Below are positions 7,930 to 15,353 of a DNA stretch of 64,000 nt, in pieces; positions within the stretch are counted from its first letter, which is position 1; every line of letters begins with the position of its first letter. The notes under the pieces are model-generated. The model made no database searches. It saw nothing but the letters and a program-made list of their open reading frames with translations, and had not been told where the DNA came from. Source of the DNA: Streptomyces lycii (GTDB lineage: Bacteria > Actinomycetota > Actinomycetes > Streptomycetales > Streptomycetaceae); the NCBI RefSeq assembly GCF_009735685.1, contig NZ_WHPN01000420.1, positions 51,353 through 115,352 on the forward strand. The letters are read 5' to 3'. The position numbers were made by a program, and so were the translations under genes.

Positions 7930-8577
7930 ATGGAGGGCCTTCGCATCACACGGAATCTCGCGGTCGCCGGCTTCGCCGGTTCACTGGCCGGCGCCGCCGC
8001 CCTGCACATCGGCTGGGCGCACCGGGTCGACACCGTCCGGCACACCTTCAGCGACTACGCGCTGAGCGACGGTGCCGGCCCGGTCTTCACCGGCACCGTC
8101 GCCTGCCTCACGGCCGGATCGACGGTCCTGCTCGCCGGAATCGTACGGTCCGGGCTGCCGGTCGGTGCCCCGGCGAGGGCCCTGCTGGGCGCCTGGTGCG
8201 GCGGGCTGGCGCTCACCGCGGTCTGCCGGACCGACCCGCCGGACGGTGCCCCCACGGTGCGCGGCCTGGTGCACCGGTACGCGGCGGGCGCCGCCCTCGC
8301 CGCGCTCCCGGCCGCCGGGCTGCTGATCGCCGGGCGCCTCGACGGACTGCCCGGCCGGCGGGCGACGGCGAGATCGCTGCGCCGCACGTCCTGGGCCGGA
8401 ACGGCCGCCGGGCTCGGCTTCCTCTGCGCGCACCTGTGCACCACCGCCCCGGACACCCCGGCGAGGCGCTCGGTCAGCCGCTGCCTGGGCCTGGCCGAGC
8501 GGGTCACCCTCGGCCTGGAGACGGGCCTGCTGTTCCTGCTGGCTGGTGTGCTCCGCACGGACGGGACAGGCACATGA
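7930..8577 (+). CDS. DUF998-like multi-spanning membrane protein
   Basis: A 215-residue membrane protein with about six hydrophobic segments and the motif DTVRHTFSDYALSDGAGPVFTG-like near the first loop, resembling the DUF998 family. The function of that family is unknown. ATG 7930 begins a clean N-terminal helix (GLRITRNLAVAGFAGSL); the reading frame is open far upstream but there translates Arg-rich repeat-like sequence. The ribosome site is weak. It overlaps the next gene by ATGA (8574-8577), so the two membrane proteins are likely co-translated. Confidence 0.75.
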   Translation: MEGLRITRNLAVAGFAGSLAGAAALHIGWAHRVDTVRHTFSDYALSDGAGPVFTGTVACLTAGSTVLLAGIVRSGLPVGAPARALLGAWCGGLALTAVCRTDPPDGAPTVRGLVHRYAAGAALAALPAAGLLIAGRLDGLPGRRATARSLRRTSWAGTAAGLGFLCAHLCTTAPDTPARRSVSRCLGLAERVTLGLETGLLFLLAGVLRTDGTGT

Positions 8578-9848
8578 TCTGGTGCGCCGTCGTCCTGGCC
8601 GTCCTGAACTCCTGCTGTTTCGCGGCCGGTACGCGCCTTCAGCACGGCGGGTCCGCGGAACCGGAGCCGCTCCTGCGGGCGATGCGGCGGCCCCGCTGGC
8701 TGGCCGGTCTCGCGCTGATCGCGCTGGGCGGGGCCTGCCAGCTCGCGGCCATGCAACTGGCCCCGCTGACCGTGGTCCAGCCGGTGGGCGTGCTCGGCAT
8801 CGTGATCGGCGTGGTGTGGGGCCTCCGGGCAGGCGGGGTCCGGCCGGGGTGGCGTACCGGCTGCGGGCTGGCGGCGATCCTCGTCGGGGCGGGGACGTTC
8901 GCGGTGCTGGCCGCGCTGCACACCGTGCCCGCCCCGGTCACCACGGACGCGCAGATCCGGGCCGGCGCGGCGGTCTGCGCGGCGGCGGTGGTCTGCCGCC
9001 TGGCCGGTGGCGTGCTCGGCGGCCGGGCCCGGTGCCTGGTCCTGGGGGTGGGCGGGGGCGCCGCGTACGGCTACGCCTCGGTGCTGGCCCGGGCCGCCAC
9101 GGAGCGGTACGCGGAGCACGGTGTGAGCGCGGGCCTGCTCGGCACGCTCTCCGCTCTGGCGGCGACGGTCCTCATCGGCTTCTGGCTCGTGCAACGCGCC
9201 TACGCCGACGGCCCGCCGGAGACCACGGTGGCGAGCATCACCGTCACGGACCCGATGGTCTCGGTCGCCATCGGCATCGGCCTGCTCGGCGAGGCCCCGG
9301 ACCTGACCGTTTCGACCGCGGGCTGGGGGCTGGCCTGCGCGGCCCTGGCGGCCGCCGGAGTCGTCGGCCTCGCGCGGGACGTCCCCGCCGGCCGCTCGGG
9401 GAACCGCCTGGCCGGACCGGGACCGCCCTCTCCCGGCATGCCGGACCCCGCGCCGCCGGCCCCGCGGCCTCCCGCCGCTGCCCCGCACCCCGCCCGTTCT
9501 CCTTCCTCCTCTCCCTTCTCCTCGTCCCCTTCTCCCGATCCGTCGCCGTCGCCGTCGCCATCTCCAACCCCATCACCATCACCACCCCCCTCGCCGTCAC
9601 CCGTCCTCTTTCCCTTCCCCTCTCCCTCTCCCTTTCCGGGTCCCCTTCCGCACGACAGGAGCACCTCATGGCCACCGGTCCCCGGCAGCGCATCGTCATC
9701 GGCGCGGACACGTATCCCCCCGACGTCAACGGAGCCGCCAACTTCGCCCATCGCCTGGCCGACGGTCTCGCCCGCCGGGGCCACGACGTCCATGTGGTCG
9801 CTCCCCACCCGGGCGCCGGTCCGGAGCGCGTCACGGCCGGCGGTGTGA
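8574..9848 (+). CDS. DMT-type (NIPA/EamA-like) membrane protein with expanded Ser/Pro tail
   Basis: The first 265 or so residues form nine to ten hydrophobic segments typical of DMT-superfamily or NIPA-like permeases (SCCFAAGTRLQH, QLAPLTVVQPVGVLGIV, ASITVTDPMVSVAIGIGLLGE). Transported substrate is unknown. The start overlaps the upstream stop (ATGA). From about 9480 the frame runs into a nearly pure pyrimidine tract encoding Ser-Pro repeats and does not stop until 9848, 181 bases inside the glycosyltransferase gene. Overlaps this long are unusual; the natural stop may have been lost through expansion of the tract, so the last 100 or more residues are probably not functional. Confidence 0.75.
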   Translation: MIWCAVVLAVLNSCCFAAGTRLQHGGSAEPEPLLRAMRRPRWLAGLALIALGGACQLAAMQLAPLTVVQPVGVLGIVIGVVWGLRAGGVRPGWRTGCGLAAILVGAGTFAVLAALHTVPAPVTTDAQIRAGAAVCAAAVVCRLAGGVLGGRARCLVLGVGGGAAYGYASVLARAATERYAEHGVSAGLLGTLSALAATVLIGFWLVQRAYADGPPETTVASITVTDPMVSVAIGIGLLGEAPDLTVSTAGWGLACAALAAAGVVGLARDVPAGRSGNRLAGPGPPSPGMPDPAPPAPRPPAAAPHPARSPSSSPFSSSPSPDPSPSPSPSPTPSPSPPPSPSPVLFPFPSPSPFPGPLPHDRSTSWPPVPGSASSSARTRIPPTSTEPPTSPIAWPTVSPAGATTSMWSLPTRAPVRSASRPAV

Positions 9849-10927
9849 CGGTGCACCGGCTCCGCTCGCACCGCACCCCGTTCCATCCCACCTTCCGGGT
9901 CTGCCTGCCCCCGCAGATTCGCGGCTCCGCCGCCCGGCTGCTGGACCGCATCGCGCCCGACGCGGTCCATGTGCAGTCGCACTTCGCGGTGGGCCGGACC
10001 CTGGTCGGAGCCGCACGCCGCAGAGGTGTTCCCGTGGTGGCGACCAATCACTTCATGCCGGAGAACCTCATCGGCTACGCCCCGCTGCCGGACCGCTTCG
10101 CCGCGGCCGCGTGCAAGCCGGCCTGGCGCGATCTGGTACGGGTCTTCCGGCACGCCCAGGTCGTCACCGCCCCCACGCCCCGCGCCGCACGACTGCTGCC
10201 CGAGCACGGTCTGGGCCGCACCCCGCTGGCGGTGTCCTGCGGACTGGACCTGGACCGGTTCGCACAGCCCGCGGCGGAGCGGACGGACGAACGGCTGCGC
10301 GTGCTGTTCGTGGGCCGGCTGGACGCCGAGAAGAACGTGCAGGACATCCTGCGCGCCCTGCCGCGGCTCCCCGCCGGGCTCCCGGTCACGGCCGAGATCG
10401 TGGGCGACGGGTCCCGCCGCGGCGAACTGGAGGACCTGGCCCGCGCACTCGGTGTCGCGGACCGTGTCACCTTCCACGGCCTGGTGGCGGACCAGGAGGT
10501 GCTGGACGCCTACGCCCGCTGCGACGTGTTCTGCATGCCCGGCACCGCGGAGCTGCAGAGCCTGGTCACCATGGAGGCCATGGCGGCCGGCAAACCCGTC
10601 GTCGCCGCCGACGCGATGGCCCTGCCGCACCTGGTGCACCCCGGACGCAACGGGCTGCTCTATCCGCCCGGCGACATCCCGGCCCTGGCCGCGGCCCTCG
10701 CCTCGGTCCTCGGTGACGCCGGCATGCGGACCCGCATGGGGGAGGCCGCCCGCGGGATCGTGGCGCGGCACGACATCGGGCACACTCTTGACACCTTCGA
10801 AACCCTCTACCGGGAGGCCGCCGAGGCGGCCCGCCGCCTTCCGAAGCCCCGTGACAGGAGAGAGCCCCGTGACAGGAGGGTCCGTGGCAGCGAGAGTCCC
10901 GAGTACGCGGCGCATTCTGGTCGTTGA
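9668..10927 (+). CDS. GT4-family glycosyltransferase
   Basis: A 419-residue GT-B fold retaining glycosyltransferase of family GT4 (PimB/MgtA-like). The N-terminal acceptor domain contains DTYPPDVNGAANFAHRLA and the HVQSHFAVGRT segment. The C-terminal donor domain contains LFVGRLDAEKNV and the E-x7-E motif (EL..TME in GTAELQSLVTMEAMAAGKPVV). It probably transfers a sugar from a nucleotide donor to a lipid or cell-envelope acceptor at the cytosolic membrane face; the actual substrates are not evident. ATG 9668 has an upstream GGAG and begins after the pyrimidine tract. It is followed by, and overlaps, a two-component regulator gene. Confidence 0.88.
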   Translation: MATGPRQRIVIGADTYPPDVNGAANFAHRLADGLARRGHDVHVVAPHPGAGPERVTAGGVTVHRLRSHRTPFHPTFRVCLPPQIRGSAARLLDRIAPDAVHVQSHFAVGRTLVGAARRRGVPVVATNHFMPENLIGYAPLPDRFAAAACKPAWRDLVRVFRHAQVVTAPTPRAARLLPEHGLGRTPLAVSCGLDLDRFAQPAAERTDERLRVLFVGRLDAEKNVQDILRALPRLPAGLPVTAEIVGDGSRRGELEDLARALGVADRVTFHGLVADQEVLDAYARCDVFCMPGTAELQSLVTMEAMAAGKPVVAADAMALPHLVHPGRNGLLYPPGDIPALAAALASVLGDAGMRTRMGEAARGIVARHDIGHTLDTFETLYREAAEAARRLPKPRDRREPRDRRVRGSESPEYAAHSGR

Positions 10928-11627
10928 CGACGAGCCGAAGATCCGGATGACGCTGCGCGGCTATCTGGAGGCGGACGGCTTCGAGGTGCTGGAGGCGCCG
11001 GACGGCCCGTCGGCTCTCGCCGCGGTCGCCCGGGAACGGCCCGACCTGGTGGTGCTCGACGTCATGCTGCCCGGCCTCGACGGGTTCGAGGTGCTGCGCC
11101 GGATCCGGGCGGCCGGCCAGGTGCCCGTCATCCTGCTCACCGCCCGGGCGGAGGAGGTGGACCGGGTCATCGGGTTCACCGCGGGCAGCGACGACTACGT
11201 CACCAAGCCGTTCAGCCCGCGTGAACTCGCGCTGCGGGCCCGGGCCGTGCTGCGGCGCGCCGAGGGCGCCGAGCAGGCCGAGGAGGACCCGGCGTTGCGG
11301 TTCGACGGTCTGGTCGTCGATCCGGACACCCGCACGGTCGTCGCCGACGGCGACCGGGCGGTGGAACTGTCGGCGCTCGACTTCGACCTGCTGCTGGCCA
11401 TGGCCCGCGCGCCGGGCCGGGTGTTCACGCGCCGGGGGCTGATCGAGCACGTGTGGGGCCGGGACTTCTTCGGCGACGAGCGCGTGGTGGACGTGCACAT
11501 CCGTACGCTGCGGCGCGCGCTCGGGGACGACGCGAACGCGCCCCGGTTCGTCGGCACGGTACGCGCCATCGGCTACCGCTTCCTCGCCCGTCCCGCCGCC
11601 GGGCCCGCCGGGACCCGCCGGCCGTGA
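10869..11627 (+). CDS. OmpR-family response regulator
   Basis: A 252-residue regulator with a receiver domain (ILVVDDEPKIR, phospho-acceptor Asp64 in VVLDVMLPG, Thr in LLTARAE, Lys113 in TKPF) and a C-terminal OmpR/PhoB winged helix (FTRRGLIEHVWGRDF, DVHIRTLRRAL, IGYRFL). It is the cognate partner of the kinase that follows. The GTG at 10869 has AGGAGAG five bases upstream; GTG 10884 behind AGGAGGG is the alternative. The two candidate sites come from a direct repeat (CCCCGTGACAGGAG at 10847-10860 and 10866-10879). The gene starts inside the glycosyltransferase gene. Confidence 0.93.
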   Translation: MTGGSVAARVPSTRRILVVDDEPKIRMTLRGYLEADGFEVLEAPDGPSALAAVARERPDLVVLDVMLPGLDGFEVLRRIRAAGQVPVILLTARAEEVDRVIGFTAGSDDYVTKPFSPRELALRARAVLRRAEGAEQAEEDPALRFDGLVVDPDTRTVVADGDRAVELSALDFDLLLAMARAPGRVFTRRGLIEHVWGRDFFGDERVVDVHIRTLRRALGDDANAPRFVGTVRAIGYRFLARPAAGPAGTRRP

Positions 11628-11767
11628 AGGCTGTGAGGCCCGCGAAACCCGCCGAGCGCGGTGAGGCAGCGAAGGCCGTGAAGGCGGCCGGCCCCGCTGG
11701 GGCCGCGAAGCCCGTTGAGGCAGCGAAGGCCAACGAGGCCCGCCGGGCCCGTTGAGCCGGAGAAGGC

Positions 11768-13240
11768 GTGGAGGCGGAGACCGTGTGGGCCGTGGACATG
11801 ATGAGGGCTGTGAGGGCTGTGAGGGCTGTGAGGGCTGTGAAGGTCGCGAGGGCTGTGAGGGCTGCGAGGGCCGTGAAGGTCGCGAGGGCCGTGAAGGCCG
11901 TGAAGGCCGTGAAGAACGCGGGAGCGCCGAAGAGCGCGACCGGGCCGCGGAACGGGACGCTCCAGCGGGCTCTGGCCGCCCTCGTCCCCACCCCGGCCCG
12001 CCGTCTGTCGAGCCGCCTGGTGCGGCGGCTGCCGCCGCTGCCGCTGACGCTGCGCCTGGCGCTGTCCCACATGACCGTCCTCGTCGTGGCGTTCATCGCG
12101 ATGAACCTCGCCAGCGACCGCTTCGCCGACGGTTACGGGCCCGGCGCCATGGCACCCCCCGGCCTCCCGTCGTTGCCCGAGGCCGGGTCGCTGACCGAGG
12201 CCGCGTCGCAGGCCCAGGTCGCGTGGCTGACCGAGGCCGTGTGGGCGGCCCGGGGCGGCGGGGACGCCGAACTCGACCAACTCTTCTGGGCCGCGCTGGT
12301 CGTCGGTCTGGCCGCGGCGCTGGTCCTGTCGCTGATCTTCTCGCGGTTTCTGCTGCGGCCCCTGCGGCAGGTCCGCGCCGCGACCCACCGACTCGCCGAC
12401 GGGCACTACGACGAGGTGCTCGACGTCCCCCGCGAGCCGGGACTCGCCGCCCTGGTGGAGGACGTCAACCGGCTCGCGACCGCCCTCGCCGACGTCGAAC
12501 GCCGCCGCGCCCGGCTGGTCTCGGAGATCGCCCACGAGATGCGCACCCCGATCACCACGCTCAGCGGCCAGATCGAGGGCATGGCCGACGGCATCTTCAC
12601 CGCCGACGACGCCATGTTCGCCTCCCTCACCGACGACCTCGCCCGGATGCGGCGCCTCACGGACGACCTGTCCAGCCTGTCCCGCGTGGAGGAGGGCGCC
12701 TTCACCCTGCGCCGGACGCCCACCGACGTGTCCGCCCTGGCGGAGAGCACCGCGGAGCGGCTGCGCCCCCAGTTCGACGACGGCCGGGTCGCGCTCACCG
12801 TGGCCCCGGGCCCGCCGGTCACGGCCCTGCTCGACCCGGACCGCGTCGCCCAGGTCCTGGTCAACCTCCTGGGCAACGCGCTGGCCGCCAGCGATCCGGG
12901 CGACCGGGTCTCGGTGACCGTGCGCTCCGGCCACGACCCGGTGCCGTACGCCGAGTTCGCCGTCCGGGACGAGGGGATCGGCATCGCCGAGCAGGACCTG
13001 GAGCGGGTCTTCACCCGCTTCGAACGGGTCGAGCATCCCGGACGCGCGGCCCCCGCGGGCGGCAGCGGCATCGGTCTGACCATCGCCCGCGGCATCGTCC
13101 GCGCCCACGGCGGCGACATCACGGCCACCTCCGCCGGGCCGGGCCGGGGCGCGGTCTTCACCGTCCGGCTGCCCCTGCGGCCGGGCACCGGTTCCGCCGG
13201 GACCGCCGCCGGGACCGCCGGCACCGTGACCGGCGGTTGA
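11768..13240 (+). CDS. Sensor histidine kinase with repeat-encoded N-terminus
   Basis: A membrane-bound HisKA kinase paired with the OmpR-type regulator upstream. Core order is transmembrane helix 1 (about residues 100-115), an extracytoplasmic loop of some 65 residues, transmembrane helix 2, HAMP, HisKA with His256 in EIAHEMRTP, and HATPase_c with N (LGNAL), G1 (DEGIGI) and G2 (GSGIGL) boxes. The first 50 or so residues are Arg/Ala/Val and Lys/Ala/Val triplets encoded by a 9-bp tandem array (11804-11911). The true start is therefore uncertain: GTG 11768 has GGAGAAGG nearby, while several GTG/ATG codons lie between 11783 and 11801. Length from 11768 is 490 residues. Confidence 0.85.
   Translation: MEAETVWAVDMMRAVRAVRAVRAVKVARAVRAARAVKVARAVKAVKAVKNAGAPKSATGPRNGTLQRALAALVPTPARRLSSRLVRRLPPLPLTLRLALSHMTVLVVAFIAMNLASDRFADGYGPGAMAPPGLPSLPEAGSLTEAASQAQVAWLTEAVWAARGGGDAELDQLFWAALVVGLAAALVLSLIFSRFLLRPLRQVRAATHRLADGHYDEVLDVPREPGLAALVEDVNRLATALADVERRRARLVSEIAHEMRTPITTLSGQIEGMADGIFTADDAMFASLTDDLARMRRLTDDLSSLSRVEEGAFTLRRTPTDVSALAESTAERLRPQFDDGRVALTVAPGPPVTALLDPDRVAQVLVNLLGNALAASDPGDRVSVTVRSGHDPVPYAEFAVRDEGIGIAEQDLERVFTRFERVEHPGRAAPAGGSGIGLTIARGIVRAHGGDITATSAGPGRGAVFTVRLPLRPGTGSAGTAAGTAGTVTGG
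11804..11911 (+). repeat. Twelve-unit 9-bp repeat in the kinase N-terminus
   Basis: Consecutive 9-bp units of the AGGGCTGTG / AAGGCCGTG / AAGGTCGCG type. Because the unit is three codons, the kinase frame is kept and the product is a basic Arg/Lys-Ala-Val string. Related but more scattered units lie at 11628-11755, between the regulator and the kinase. Confidence 0.85.
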
Positions 13241-13277
13241 CGGGGGCGCCGGGCCGGTCCCGGGCGGCGCCCCCGTC
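13239..13277. terminator. Bidirectional terminator between kinase and pmt
   Basis: A perfect 12-bp stem (GACGGGGGCGCC at 13239-13250, complement at 13266-13277) with a 15-base loop lies between two convergent genes, the kinase stop at 13240 and the pmt stop at 13282. No T run follows, as is usual in Streptomyces. Confidence 0.75.
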
Positions 13278-13281
13278 CCGG

Positions 13282-15090
13282 CTAGACCCAGGTGTCCAGC
13301 CACATCCGGTCCTGCCAGTCCCCGATCGGGACCGGCTGCCCGGTGTAGAGCGGGAAGAAGTAGACGAAGCTCCAGACGACCAGCAGTACGAGCACCCCGG
13401 CCGCGACCGCGCCCACCACCCGCCGCCGCTCCGAGGCCCCCGGCGGCCCGAGCAGCGCGCCGGTCGTCATGGCCACCGCGAGGCAGAGGAACGGCACGAA
13501 CACCACCGCGTAGAAGAGGAAGATCGTCCGCTCCTGGTACAGGAACCAGGGCAGCCAGCCCGCGACGACCCCGCACAGGATCGCGCCCGCGCGCCAGTCC
13601 CGGCGGAAGCCCCAGCGGTAGACCATGTACAGCAGCGCGAACGCCGCCGCCCACCACAGCACCGGCGTGCCGAGCGCCAGCACCTCGCGCGCGCACTTGT
13701 CGGCGGTGTCCGCCGGGCAGCCGTCCTTGCCGGGCTCCGGCGACTCGTAGAAGTAGGAGACGGGGCGGCCCAGCACGATCCAGGACCACGGGTTCGACTC
13801 GTAGGTGTGCGGCGAGGTCAGGCCGACGTGGAAGTTGTAGACCTCCGTCTGGTAGTGCCACAGGCTGCGCAGCGACTCCGGCACCCAGGTCATGTCGAAC
13901 CGCGGCAGCGGCAGCTTCCAGCCGGTCAGCGGCACCGGCAGCGAGTCCGGCGAGACGCCCGCGCGGCCCTGCGCCCAGTCCCGGAAGTAGCCGCCGCGGG
14001 TGACGAACCAGCCGGCCCAGGAGGCGACGTACGTCAGCACCGCGACCGGCACGACCGACACGAACGCGGGCAGCGCGTCCCGGCGCAGCATCGAGCGGTA
14101 CGGCCGCCGGGCCCCGGCCGTGCGGCGCGCCCCGGCGTCCCACAACACGGTCAGCAGCCCGAACGCGACCAGCACGTACAGACCGTTCCACTTCGTCGCG
14201 AAGGCCAGCCCGAGGCACAGCCCGGCCGCCAGCCGCCACGGCCGCGCCCCCAGCCGCAGCCGGTCACCGACCGCCGCGTCCGGCCGTACGCCGCCGTCGT
14301 CGGTCACCGGCAGCGCGGCCGCCAGCCGGGCCCGCGCCCGGTCCCGGTCGACCAGCAGACAGCCGAAGGCCGCCAGCACCCAGAACATCACGACCAGGTC
14401 CAGCAGCGCGGTGCGGCTCATCACGAAGTGCAGCCCGTCCACGGCGAGCAGCCCGCCCGCCAGGCAGCCGAGCGCGGTGGACCGGAACAGCCGCCGCCCG
14501 ATGCGGCACACCAGCAGCACGGACAGCGTGCCGAGCACCGCGGGCATGAACCGCCAGCCGAACGGCGTCAGCCCGAACATCCACTCGCCGAGGGCGATCG
14601 TCCACTTGCCGACCGGCGGGTGCACCACATAGCTGTGCTCCGGGCTCAGCGGAATCCGCGGCGGGTCCTGGAGGATCTGCTCGTTGGCGTTCTTCGGCCA
14701 GCTGCCCTCGTAGCCGTACTGGAGCAGCGACCAGGCGTCCTTGGCGTAGTACGTCTCGTCGAATATCACCGCTTCCGGGCTGCCGAGCTGCCAGAAGCGG
14801 AGCAGCCCCGCGAGCAGCGCGACCAGCAGCGGTCCCACCCAGGCCGACCAGCGCACGAACCGTTCCGCGGTGAGCGGGTCCAGTCCGAGCATGGTCCACA
14901 CCCTCGTGCCCGCGGCGCGGTAGGGGGGCACCAGCCGGTCGCGGACGGTCGTCCGGGGCCGGCCGACGTGCCCGAAACGGCGCAGCCGCAGCTGCCAGCT
15001 GGTCGTCCCGGCCTCCTGGGCGGTGGCGCCGGAGGGCTGCTCGCGGAGCTGCTGTGCCTGCGGGGGCCCTGTCGCGGTGTCACTGGTCAC
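13282..15090 (-). CDS. pmt: Protein O-mannosyltransferase (dolichyl/polyprenyl-phosphate-mannose)
   Basis: A 602-residue polytopic membrane enzyme of the PMT family, which moves mannose from polyprenyl-phosphate-mannose to Ser/Thr of exported proteins at the outer membrane face. The first external loop holds the catalytic-type FDETYYAKDAW motif (Asp-Glu), preceded by PLLVALLAGLLRFWQL, and later loops carry HPPVGKW and the C-terminal PMT segment. About ten hydrophobic helices are visible. A basic N-terminal tail of some 80 residues precedes helix 1. The start is GTG at 15090. In Streptomyces this protein is needed for phage receptor glycosylation and normal growth. It is monocistronic here, convergent with the kinase. 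Confidence 0.93.
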   Translation of the reverse strand: MTSDTATGPPQAQQLREQPSGATAQEAGTTSWQLRLRRFGHVGRPRTTVRDRLVPPYRAAGTRVWTMLGLDPLTAERFVRWSAWVGPLLVALLAGLLRFWQLGSPEAVIFDETYYAKDAWSLLQYGYEGSWPKNANEQILQDPPRIPLSPEHSYVVHPPVGKWTIALGEWMFGLTPFGWRFMPAVLGTLSVLLVCRIGRRLFRSTALGCLAGGLLAVDGLHFVMSRTALLDLVVMFWVLAAFGCLLVDRDRARARLAAALPVTDDGGVRPDAAVGDRLRLGARPWRLAAGLCLGLAFATKWNGLYVLVAFGLLTVLWDAGARRTAGARRPYRSMLRRDALPAFVSVVPVAVLTYVASWAGWFVTRGGYFRDWAQGRAGVSPDSLPVPLTGWKLPLPRFDMTWVPESLRSLWHYQTEVYNFHVGLTSPHTYESNPWSWIVLGRPVSYFYESPEPGKDGCPADTADKCAREVLALGTPVLWWAAAFALLYMVYRWGFRRDWRAGAILCGVVAGWLPWFLYQERTIFLFYAVVFVPFLCLAVAMTTGALLGPPGASERRRVVGAVAAGVLVLLVVWSFVYFFPLYTGQPVPIGDWQDRMWLDTWV

Positions 15091-15302
15091 CGCGCCATCG
15101 TAGGGAACGCGGCCGGGCGACTCGCGGGCCGCCGCCGTGCGAGCCGGGCCGGCGGTGCGCCGGCCCGGCCGCGGCCGGCCGCAACCGCCTTCCCCGCGAC
15201 GACGGGTGCTCGGTTGTCGGCCACTTTGCTCGACGAGTCTTGGCCAATCCTTGGCTGAACATTGAATTAGCTGGTGGGGGCGGGTATTCGTGTCCTTCGG
15301 GC

Positions 15303-15341
15303 GGGTCTGATCGCGGGGTCTGATCGCGGGGTCTGATTGCG
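15303..15341 (+). promoter_or_regulatory. Three 13-bp direct repeats upstream of the SARP gene
   Basis: GGGTCTGATCGCG occurs at 15303-15315 and 15316-15328, and with one change (GGGTCTGATTGCG) at 15329-15341, ending 12 bases before the start codon. Direct repeats in tandem are how SARP-type regulators bind DNA, though usually with an 11 or 22-bp period near -35. These could be an autoregulatory site, part of the leader RNA, or slippage; function is inference. Confidence 0.5.
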
Positions 15342-15353
15342 GGGGTACGGGCG

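Noticed and set aside
5949..9848. A 1299-codon open frame across the penicillin-binding protein
   Set aside because: Its first 875 codons are the antisense shadow of the penicillin-binding protein and Arg-rich; only the part from 8574 encodes membrane helices.
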